Below, in pieces: positions 1 to 5,786 of a stretch of 6,377 nucleotides of DNA. This DNA is from Burkholderiaceae bacterium (GTDB lineage: Bacteria > Pseudomonadota > Gammaproteobacteria > Burkholderiales > Burkholderiaceae): NCBI GenBank assembly GCA_023253905.1, contig JALREG010000292.1:1-6377 (forward strand), given 5' to 3'. Below the pieces are notes generated by a model. That model saw only the letters and a program-made list of their open reading frames with translations, had not been told where the DNA came from and ran no database searches. Made by a program: the position numbers and the translations under genes. The stretch's first letter is position 1. The number at the start of each line of letters is the position of its first letter.

Positions 1-358
1 CATGCTGGCGAGCCAGGGCAAGTTTGATGACTACATGGCGCTCCTGCGTGAGGCCCATCGCGAAGAAAACCTGAATGCGGTGATGTGCCGTGATCTTGTA
101 AGCGTCGACTGGCGGGGCTACCTCTTTGACTGCGACTTTAATCAGATGCTGGGCCTGCCGCTGCGCCGTGCCGGACAGTCTCGCAGCCACCTGCGTGAAG
201 TCGTCGGCCAGTCGTTCGCGGAGCTGCCGATCGTTGTCCGGGATCACTGCTACGGCTGTACGGCGGGGCAGGGCAGTTCCTGTGGCGGTGCGCTTGCCGA
301 GGGCAGTGAGCCGGTTGCTCAAGGCAACCAGCCTACGGCGGAAGCGGTCGGGGTCTGA
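1..358 (+). CDS. arsS: Arsenosugar-type radical SAM protein ArsS, C-terminal part (5' end outside window)
   Basis: This is the C-terminal ~118 residues of an ArsS-family protein (TIGR04167, DUF3641 C-terminal domain); the radical SAM core with its CxxxCxxC cluster motif lies upstream of the window. The ATG at position 2 is probably an internal Met, since the text around it (LASQGKFDDYMALL) is normal mid-domain sequence. Diagnostic motifs, numbered from that Met, are MCRDLVSVDWRGYLFDCDFNQML at about 28-50 (Cys29, Cys44), and DHCYGCTAGQGSSCGGAL at 81-98 (Cys83, Cys86, Cys94). These Cys are typical of the family and probably bind an auxiliary iron-sulfur cluster. ArsS is linked in the literature to the radical SAM step that builds arsenosugars from methylated arsenic. 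Some relatives carry selenocysteine, but there is no in-frame TGA here before the stop at 356-358. About 20 low-complexity residues follow the last motif. It is the first visible gene of the plus-strand operon. The family is certain; the substrate in this organism is inferred. Confidence 0.93.
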   Translation, partial: MLASQGKFDDYMALLREAHREENLNAVMCRDLVSVDWRGYLFDCDFNQMLGLPLRRAGQSRSHLREVVGQSFAELPIVVRDHCYGCTAGQGSSCGGALAEGSEPVAQGNQPTAEAVGV

Positions 359-453
359 GCGTGCGAGGGGGGGCTTCTCAAGGACCGCCCGGGCGCTGGT
401 GTCCCCCGTCCTATGGACTGGGGCCCAGAGCGTTTCTGGCGGCTCAGCACTAC
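359..453 (+). other. Leader/gap between arsS and the phosphoesterase gene, with hairpin and G7 run
   Basis: This 95-base stretch has no convincing Shine-Dalgarno just before the chosen ATG at 454. It contains a run of seven G (367-373), an AAGGA at 380-384, and a short hairpin: CCCCGTCC at 404-411 pairs with GGAC plus GGGG at 415-423, with one bulged T and a three-base loop. The phosphoesterase frame stays open back to a GTG at 361, but the residues encoded there look like non-coding translation. No promoter was recognised. The alternative reading, a frameshifted N-terminus beginning at ATG 413, is listed under findings. Confidence 0.4.
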
Positions 454-1341
454 ATGGCCGACGTGGTTTATGTCGTGGGCGGGTTATATGGCAACCCGTT
501 CGCGCTGTCGCGGCTGGTTGAACTGTTCGATGCGGAACCGGCCACGCGGAAACTCTTTATCCTGAACGGTGACTTCCACTGGTTTGATCGCGATGAAGCG
601 ACTTTCGCCGATATCGAGCGCGTCACGTCGCCGTTTGTACGCCTTCGAGGGAATGTAGAGACGGAAATCGCCGCAGCGGGTGACGAGGCCGGCTGCGGCT
701 GCGCTTATCCGGCTTCGGTTTCGGATGAAGAGGTCACGCGATCCAACCGGATCCTTAGCGAGCTGAAGCAGGTTGCACGCGTGATGGGATGCGATCAGGC
801 GCTCGGGGCCTTGCCCGCCGTGGCACGAGTAAGTTGTGGCGGGCTGCAGATGGCGATCACCCACGGCGATGATCGTTCACTTGCCGGCTGGGAGTTCGCT
901 TTTGATCGGCTGGACGAAACCTGGCGAGAAGGCCTTGGCCACCGGATGCAGACCCTTGGCGTCTCGCTGATCGCGAGCAGTCACACCTGTCTGGCGGTGG
1001 CTGACACCCGCCTTCACGACGGGCAGCTTCAGGCGGTCATCAACAACGGCTCGGCTGGCATGGCAAATTTTCAGAGCGACCCGTCAGGGTTGTTTACCCG
1101 GGTTGCGGCGGCGGGCTGGGCCGACGCGTTTGACGAGGCGCCTCTTTATCGTGCGGGGATAGGCGGTGCGGATGTGGCTGCCGTGCCGGTACGGTTCGAT
1201 GTATCCGCATGGCAGGACTATTTCCTGCAACGTTGGCCTGAAGGTAGTGCCGCACATACATCCTACTGGCGGCGAATCGTCGGTGGGCCCGCGTATCACC
1301 CCGCCAGCGCTGCGCGCGGATTGTTTCAGCGCCATGTCTGA
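454..1341 (+). CDS. Calcineurin-like metallophosphoesterase-family protein with one metal site altered
   Basis: The predicted 295-residue cytoplasmic protein has the order of motifs of the calcineurin-like phosphoesterase fold. Strand 1 ends in VVGGLYGN (7-14), followed by NGD (Asp40), RGNVE (Asn67), THGDD (His137), SSHTC (His177) and NNGS (198-200). In working enzymes the first motif is DxHGN and the fifth is GHTH. Here the DxH pair is Gly10 and Tyr12, and the last His is Cys179, so the residues that normally hold metal 1 are gone while those for metal 2 remain. A CGC pair (Cys81, Cys83) sits in an insertion after the third motif. I chose ATG 454 because the fold begins at residue 3; an in-frame GTG at 361 would add 31 poor-looking residues. 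The gene lies between arsS and the oxidoreductase and overlaps the latter by 8 bases, which ties it to the arsenosugar cluster. Substrate and catalytic activity are unknown; it could be a different-metal enzyme or a binding protein. Confidence 0.75.
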   Translation: MADVVYVVGGLYGNPFALSRLVELFDAEPATRKLFILNGDFHWFDRDEATFADIERVTSPFVRLRGNVETEIAAAGDEAGCGCAYPASVSDEEVTRSNRILSELKQVARVMGCDQALGALPAVARVSCGGLQMAITHGDDRSLAGWEFAFDRLDETWREGLGHRMQTLGVSLIASSHTCLAVADTRLHDGQLQAVINNGSAGMANFQSDPSGLFTRVAAAGWADAFDEAPLYRAGIGGADVAAVPVRFDVSAWQDYFLQRWPEGSAAHTSYWRRIVGGPAYHPASAARGLFQRHV

Positions 1342-3523
1342 TCGCGGGCGGATGTCGATCCGCTTGTCGGGGGCGGTAGCGCTGGTCGCACTGGCTGGCT
1401 TGAGCTGGTGGTGGCTGGGCGGTTCGGCGTTCGATGTGTCGACGCTACGGGATGTTCGTGACTCGATCGGCCATCGCGTGCAGCATTCGCCCTCATGGTC
1501 GGCGTTGGCGTTCATTGCGGCCTACCTGCTGGTGGCAGCGCTCGCGTTGCCGGGCGCGCTGGTGCTCACGCTGCTGGGCGGTGCGCTCTTTGGATTCGGC
1601 CCGGGGGTCGTACTGGTGGCGCTTGCCTCGTCGCTCGGTGCGCTGGTCTCGTTTGGCGTCGTACGCTGGATTGCCGGTCGCGGGGTTCGCGATCGTCTGG
1701 CGGCTCGACTTGCCCCGATCGCGCGGGGCATCGAGCGCGATGGCGCCTACTACCTCTTTACTCTGCGGGTAGTACCGGTGTTCCCCTTCTTTTTCGTGAA
1801 CGTGCTGGTTGCGCTCACACCGATTCGAGCCTGGACGTTTTACTGGGTGAGCCTGATCGGCATGCTGCCCGCCACCCTTGTTTATGTGAATGCCGGGCAC
1901 CAACTGGCGTCGCTCGATTCGATCTCTGGGTTGCTGTCCCCCGGGTTGATGGGGGCGCTCGCGCTCCTGGGGGTATTTCCATGGCTGGCCCGCAGGCTTC
2001 TTCCCGGCACGGCCCAGCGGATTGGGTTCATGATCGGAGCGGTGCGCGCGAACCGTCGCTGGCGCGGGCAGCGACCCCATCGCTTTGATCGGGACCTGAT
2101 CGTCATCGGCGCGGGCGCCGCCGGCCTGGTGGCAGCCAATATTGCTGCCAGTCTGCGCGCGAAGGTCACGCTCATTGAGCGTGAGGCCATGGGCGGTGAT
2201 TGTCTGAACACAGGGTGCGTACCGTCCAAGGCCCTGATCCGACTCGCGAACCGCGTGCGCGAAGAGCGGCACTTGATGGCTCAAGTTGCAGGGGGGAGCA
2301 GCATGCCCCGCCCTGATCTCGCGGTCCTCCTTGAACGGGTACGCGCGACGATCGATCGGATCGCGCCTCATGATTCGGTGGAGCGGTATCAAGCACTCGG
2401 TGTGGAGTGCCTGCGCGGAGACGCGCGTGTGCTGTCTCCCTGGACGGTGGAGGTGACACCGGCAGACGGCGGCGCGGTGGAACGCCTGCATGCGAGACAT
2501 CTGATTATTGCGACGGGTGCCGAGCCAGTGGTGCCCGAAATTGCCGGACTGGCGCCCGAACGCACGCTGACGACACAGACCCTCTGGGCGATTCGCGAAT
2601 TGCCGAGCCGGTTCCTGGTTCTCGGAGGGGGTCCGGTGGGGTGTGAGTTGGCGCAGGCGTTTCAGCGGCTCGGATCGGCGGTGACGCTGGTGGAACGTGC
2701 CGATCGCCTCCTGCCGCGAGAGGAGCCAGAGGCCTCCGCCGAAGTGCGGCGTGCGCTGGAGGCCGATGGGGTCAGGGTGCTTACCAGCGCATGGTTGGGG
2801 TCAGTTGACGACGGTACGCAAGCGCATGTCATAAGTTCGGACACACAGTGTGTGATCGAATTCGATCAGCTCTTGTGTGCACTGGGTCGTCGGTCGCGTG
2901 TTGAGGGGGGGCTGGATGGACTGGGGCTTGCGCGCGACGCCGATGGCACCCTGAGGGTGGATGACTGGATGCGAACCAGTGAGCCGGGCGTGTTTGCCTG
3001 CGGCGATGTCGCAACAGCAGACAGATTGACGCATGTCGCCGGCCAAATGGCCTGGCATGCCGCGTTCAACGCATTGTTTGGCGGGCTGTGGCCGCTCCGA
3101 ATCGACCGTCGTGCAATTCCTCGATGTGTGTTTACTGACCCGGAGGTGGCGCGTGTCGGGCTCACGCATAGCGAGGCCGAGCAGGCGGGAATCAAGGTGG
3201 TCTGCACGCGTTATGAGATGTCGGGACTGGATCGGGCGATCATCGAAGATCAGACCCGGGGGTTCGTGATGGTGCTGACCGCACAGGGTAGCGACCGGAT
3301 TGTGGGTGCCACGGTCGTGGGCGCAAGGGCAGGCGAACTCATCTCGCTGTTTACGCTTGCGATCCGTGAGAAGTTGGGGCTGCGACGCCTCATGTCGATG
3401 ATGATCGCCTATCCGGGGTGGACCGACGCTGCTCGAGCCGTAGCGTCCCAGTGGCAGCGCGACCATGCGCCTGCGTTCGTGCTGAACTGGCTTGAGCGCT
3501 GGCACCGATGGCGGCGGCAATGA
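1334..3523 (+). CDS. Bifunctional TVP38/TMEM64 (VTT) membrane domain and FAD/NAD(P)-disulfide oxidoreductase fusion
   Basis: This 729-residue inner-membrane protein joins two known families. Residues ~10-225 form a VTT (TVP38/TMEM64, DedA-superfamily) domain: a hydrophobic segment at ~12-30, helices through ~56-112, the signature LRVVPVFPFFFVN at 144-156, and GMLPATLVYVNAG at 176-188. Residues ~252-705 are a class I pyridine-nucleotide-disulfide oxidoreductase. They show the FAD Rossmann loop GAGAAG (259-264), redox disulfide GGDCLNTGCVPSK (Cys290, Cys295), ATG (394-396), NAD(P) loop GGGPVG (431-436), ACGDV (555-559) and a dimerisation domain from ~596. Where lipoamide dehydrogenase and mercuric reductase relatives have a HPTxxE-like motif, this protein has YPGWTDA (693-699), and it lacks the C-terminal Cys pair of MerA. 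This architecture is a recognised one; its electron acceptor is not established. ATG 1334 overlaps the previous stop by 8 bases. ATG 1352 is an alternative, preceded by GGGCGG but lying inside a GCGGAT/ATCCGC hairpin (1348-1363). Upstream in-frame Mets read back into the previous gene and are unlikely. Confidence 0.9.
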   Translation: MSDRGRMSIRLSGAVALVALAGLSWWWLGGSAFDVSTLRDVRDSIGHRVQHSPSWSALAFIAAYLLVAALALPGALVLTLLGGALFGFGPGVVLVALASSLGALVSFGVVRWIAGRGVRDRLAARLAPIARGIERDGAYYLFTLRVVPVFPFFFVNVLVALTPIRAWTFYWVSLIGMLPATLVYVNAGHQLASLDSISGLLSPGLMGALALLGVFPWLARRLLPGTAQRIGFMIGAVRANRRWRGQRPHRFDRDLIVIGAGAAGLVAANIAASLRAKVTLIEREAMGGDCLNTGCVPSKALIRLANRVREERHLMAQVAGGSSMPRPDLAVLLERVRATIDRIAPHDSVERYQALGVECLRGDARVLSPWTVEVTPADGGAVERLHARHLIIATGAEPVVPEIAGLAPERTLTTQTLWAIRELPSRFLVLGGGPVGCELAQAFQRLGSAVTLVERADRLLPREEPEASAEVRRALEADGVRVLTSAWLGSVDDGTQAHVISSDTQCVIEFDQLLCALGRRSRVEGGLDGLGLARDADGTLRVDDWMRTSEPGVFACGDVATADRLTHVAGQMAWHAAFNALFGGLWPLRIDRRAIPRCVFTDPEVARVGLTHSEAEQAGIKVVCTRYEMSGLDRAIIEDQTRGFVMVLTAQGSDRIVGATVVGARAGELISLFTLAIREKLGLRRLMSMMIAYPGWTDAARAVASQWQRDHAPAFVLNWLERWHRWRRQ

Positions 3524-4878
3524 CCCGCCCCGCTGGCAGCCACCCAGCAACCAGTATCGATGGTCAAGACCGCCTGCGAATAGCGATCGTGATGCCGGTG
3601 CTGAACGAGGCGCTCAGGTTGGCCGTCGCTCTGGCTCCGTTCGCCGATAACCGCGACGACCTTGTGATCGTCGATGGCGGCAGCACCGATCTCACCGTGG
3701 TGGCGGCGCTTGCTGCGGGGATGCGGGTCGCGATCAGTCCCCGAGGGCGTGCAAGGCAGATGAACGAGGGTGCAAGGCTGTTTGCGGCGGCTGATGTGTT
3801 TTTGTTTGTCCATGCCGATGTGTTGTTACCGCCTGATTGGCGGGCTGCGATTGAACGCGCAGTTCGCGGAGGGGCAAATTGGGGGCGCTTCGATGTCAGT
3901 CTGAACACTTCGCACCCCGTACTTCGGATGGTTGGGGCGCTCATGAATCTGCGATCGCGTCTGAGTGGCATCGCAACCGGGGATCAGGCGATCTTCGTCA
4001 CGCGGGAAGCGTGGCTGCGGGTTGACGGCTGGCCCAACGTGGCACTGATGGAAGACGTCCGGATGTCGCAGCGACTGCTGAGGACAAGCGGCCGGCCTGC
4101 TTGCCTCACGGAGCGCGTGGTGGTCTCGGCGCGCCGCTGGGAGCAACATGGAATCCTGCGCACCATCCTGCTGATGTGGGGGCTTCGTGCACTCCATGCG
4201 CTGGGCGTGTCACCTCACCTGCTCCACCGCTTCTATTACGGCGCAGCGCCCACCAGCACATCGGCGCCGAGTCCATCCCGCGTCATTGTGTTTGCCAAAG
4301 TTCCACGTGCTGGGGAGGTGAAAACACGATTGGCTGCGACGCTTGGCGAGTCGGTGGCACTCGGGACGTATCGGCAGCTGCTCGAGCGAACGCTCGAGCA
4401 GGTGGCGCGTGTGCCAAACGTTATCCGCGAGCTATGCATTGCGGGGGATGATTCAGCAGGGGAATGCGCGCTTCTCGCCAGACGCTTCGGTTTCGATCTA
4501 TCCCATCAGCTCGGCGCGGATCTGGGCGAGCGAATGGCCAATGCCATGGCGGACGGGCTGTCGCGCGGCGAGCGTGTCGTGCTGTTGGGTTGCGACAGTC
4601 CGGTGATTGATGCGGCCGATATTGCGGAGGCGGTCGCCGTACTTTCCACAGACGACGACACCAGCGTGGTGTTCTCACCGACCGAAGACGGCGGCTATCT
4701 GCTGGTGGGCGTTGCCGGGGAGCTGCCACCCATCTTTGAGGCGATGACGTGGAGCCATCCGGAAGTGATGCTTCAGACGGTAGGGCGCCTTGATGCTGCG
4801 CGCCGTCGCTATCGGTTACTTCGCACGCTTTGGGACGTGGATGATGCCGCGGGCTGGGCGCGCTGGCAGTCCTCATGA
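3520..4878 (+). CDS. Fused arsenosugar-biosynthesis glycosyltransferases, TIGR04283 (GT2) + TIGR04282 (DUF2064)
   Basis: This 452-residue protein is a two-domain fusion. Residues ~19-241 are a GT-A family 2 glycosyltransferase of the TIGR04283 type: IAIVMPVLNEA (21-31), VDGGSTD (51-57), GRARQMN (76-82), the metal/nucleotide-binding HAD at 98-100, GDQAIF (154-159) and MEDV (177-180). A Pro/Ser/Thr-rich linker at ~242-253 leads to a DUF2064/TIGR04282 domain: VIVFAKVPRAGEVKTRL (255-271), LGERM (335-339), GCDSP (357-361), PTEDGGYLLVG (387-397) and DVDD (439-442). The second domain has a nucleotidyltransferase-like GT-A fold. Both families are annotated as arsenosugar biosynthesis glycosyltransferases because they occur with arsS, often as adjacent separate genes; their exact reactions are not settled. 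ATG 3520 gives an ATGA overlap with the previous stop; ATG 3508 would add only four residues (MAAA). No transmembrane segment stands out, so a cytoplasmic or peripheral protein is likely. The stop again overlaps the next start as ATGA. Confidence 0.92.
   Translation: MTRPAGSHPATSIDGQDRLRIAIVMPVLNEALRLAVALAPFADNRDDLVIVDGGSTDLTVVAALAAGMRVAISPRGRARQMNEGARLFAAADVFLFVHADVLLPPDWRAAIERAVRGGANWGRFDVSLNTSHPVLRMVGALMNLRSRLSGIATGDQAIFVTREAWLRVDGWPNVALMEDVRMSQRLLRTSGRPACLTERVVVSARRWEQHGILRTILLMWGLRALHALGVSPHLLHRFYYGAAPTSTSAPSPSRVIVFAKVPRAGEVKTRLAATLGESVALGTYRQLLERTLEQVARVPNVIRELCIAGDDSAGECALLARRFGFDLSHQLGADLGERMANAMADGLSRGERVVLLGCDSPVIDAADIAEAVAVLSTDDDTSVVFSPTEDGGYLLVGVAGELPPIFEAMTWSHPEVMLQTVGRLDAARRRYRLLRTLWDVDDAAGWARWQSS
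4378..4401. repeat. Near-perfect 24-bp palindrome inside the glycosyltransferase gene
   Basis: CTGCTCGAGCG (4378-4388) and its exact reverse complement (4391-4401) are separated by AA. In frame it encodes LLERTLEQ, residues 287-294 of the fusion protein, in the early part of the DUF2064 domain. The two CTCGAG hexamers are part of the arms. The most economical explanation is a chance product of Leu-Glu codons in a GC-rich helix, but the arms could fold in the mRNA. Confidence 0.6.
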
Positions 4879-5747
4879 GTAGCGAGCGCCGCTGCGTTAT
4901 TGGTTGGGGCGGCGCCTTCCTGATCGGTGGCGTATGCACGTCACTCATGCAGCCCGGGCGCGGTTTTGCTCAGGCGAGCGCCGTCAAAGGGGGCAGCCCC
5001 GCTGCTCAACCACCGCGGTTCAGCGAACAAAGTGCGGGGCGGCTCATTCTTCCGTCCGATGAGCCCGCTTCCACGAATGATGCCGCCTCCGCGAGCCGGT
5101 CACCGGGCCCGCCGGGCGCGGGCAGTGCGAGCGATGAACCTGACGACTGGCGACATCGACGGGTACGAGGCGTTGCAGCGAACCGCTATCGTTTGATCAA
5201 CGATCAGGACACAGTGGTCCTGGGGGTAGACGTCGCGGCCTCCGCGTCTGCGCTCATCGCCCGATTACGGGCGCCGGTTCGCGGACGGCTCATGCGCTGG
5301 CGCTGGCGGGCGGAGGGTTTTCCTCCGCTCGCAGCATTGGGGCAGCGCGAGCGCGATGACTTCGCGGCCCGCATTTACCTGATGTTCGACCTTCCCGATG
5401 ACCGCTTGTCGCTGGCGGATCGGGTGGTTCTGGGCGGAGCAAGCCTGTTGCAGGGTGAGCGTGTGCCTGCGGCCACGCTGGTTTACCTGCTCCATGCAGG
5501 ACCGGCCGATGACCGACTGGTGCCATCGCCATTTACAGATCGGGTGATGATGAGAGTCGCCCGGGCCCGGGCAGGTGTAGGACAGTGGTACGAGGAGGAG
5601 TGCGACTGGCAGCACGATTTTCAGCGTGCGTTTGGTGCGCGCTATCCGGGACCCACCCCGACCCCGGTTGCGGTGGCGGTGGGCTCGGACGGCGACCAAA
5701 CCGGCGCCGTGTTCAGCGCCCGGTTTGGTGATCTGGTGTTCAGCTGA
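4875..5747 (+). CDS. Exported DUF3047 family protein
   Basis: This 290-residue protein begins with Arg-Arg at 5-6, a hydrophobic core at ~8-24 and an AQA-type cleavage site near residue 34 (GFAQA|S), indicating export to the periplasm or envelope. The twin Arg is not a good Tat motif, so Sec is more likely. Residues ~36-92 are a Pro/Ser/Ala-rich linker without visible structure. The DUF3047 domain follows at ~104-289: RWRWRAEGFP (141-150), RERDDFAARIYLMFD (158-172), LVYLLHAG (202-209), SPFTDRVMMRVA (218-229), GQWYEEECDWQHDF (236-249) and a closing VAVGSDGDQTGAVFSARFGDLVF stretch (267-289). That closing DTDNT-like segment plus a final GDL is typical of the family. The function of DUF3047 is unknown, and I assign none. 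The gene starts in an ATGA overlap with the glycosyltransferase gene and has no Shine-Dalgarno of its own, so coupled translation is likely. It is the last gene of the operon. Confidence 0.85.
   Translation: MSSERRCVIGWGGAFLIGGVCTSLMQPGRGFAQASAVKGGSPAAQPPRFSEQSAGRLILPSDEPASTNDAASASRSPGPPGAGSASDEPDDWRHRRVRGVAANRYRLINDQDTVVLGVDVAASASALIARLRAPVRGRLMRWRWRAEGFPPLAALGQRERDDFAARIYLMFDLPDDRLSLADRVVLGGASLLQGERVPAATLVYLLHAGPADDRLVPSPFTDRVMMRVARARAGVGQWYEEECDWQHDFQRAFGARYPGPTPTPVAVAVGSDGDQTGAVFSARFGDLVFS
5698..5726 (-). terminator. Possible weak hairpin terminator for acnA, inside the 3' end of the DUF3047 gene
   Basis: AAACCGGCGC (5698-5707) and GCGCCCGGTTT (5716-5726) are inverted copies with one extra base, separated by eight bases. 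The structure lies about 40 bases beyond the acnA stop in the minus-strand direction, a plausible place for termination between converging genes. Only three T follow the stem on either strand, and the plus-strand gene continues for 21 bases after it, so the terminator call is weak. Confidence 0.25.
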
Positions 5748-5754
5748 CGATCAG

Positions 5755-5786
5755 GCAGCGAGGAGGTCAAGCAGCGAGGAGATCAC
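5755..5786. repeat. 16-bp tandem duplication across the acnA stop codon
   Basis: Two adjacent 16-base units, GCAGCGAGGAGGTCAA (5755-5770) and GCAGCGAGGAGATCAC (5771-5786), match at 14 of 16 positions; GCAGCAC then begins a partial third copy. On the minus strand the right copy encodes the last residues of AcnA (DLLAA), and the stop at 5769-5767 is formed at the junction. The left copy, read one frame over, again spells DLLAA followed by TGA (5753-5751). Confidence 0.85.

Noticed and set aside
356..358. TGA at the end of arsS as a possible selenocysteine codon, since some ArsS relatives are selenoproteins
   Set aside because: It comes after all conserved Cys motifs, and the following codons show no family sequence.
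367..373. G7 run as a phase-variation switch
   Set aside because: It lies before the likely start codon, and a similar G7 run sits in ordinary coding sequence at 2905-2911, so nothing marks it as special.
126..521. Plus-strand open frame overlapping arsS and the phosphoesterase start
   Set aside because: It is Arg/Ala/Val-rich shadow translation; ArsS motifs in the other frame explain the region to 358.
1166..1333. Longer N-terminus for the VTT-oxidoreductase using upstream in-frame Met codons
   Set aside because: The added residues overlap the phosphoesterase gene out of frame and look unlike a VTT N-terminus; ATG 1334 or 1352 fits the family and the operon spacing.
1493..2500. Long open frame on the minus strand opposite the VTT-oxidoreductase gene
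   Set aside because: It is rich in Arg, Gln and His with no recognisable domain, and the plus strand there encodes well-defined motifs. It is a shadow of GC-rich codon use.
2801..3550. Long open frame on the minus strand opposite the oxidoreductase C-terminal domain
   Set aside because: Its composition is shadow-like (His, Arg, Pro, Cys) and no family is recognised; the opposite strand is clearly coding.
4887..4900. Tat signal in the DUF3047 protein
   Set aside because: Only the Arg pair is present (SERRCVIG), without the Phe-Leu-Lys part of the motif; a Sec signal with an AQA site is simpler.
4421..4948. Minus-strand open frame across the glycosyltransferase/DUF3047 junction
   Set aside because: It is Arg/Pro-rich without motifs and lies opposite two coupled real genes.
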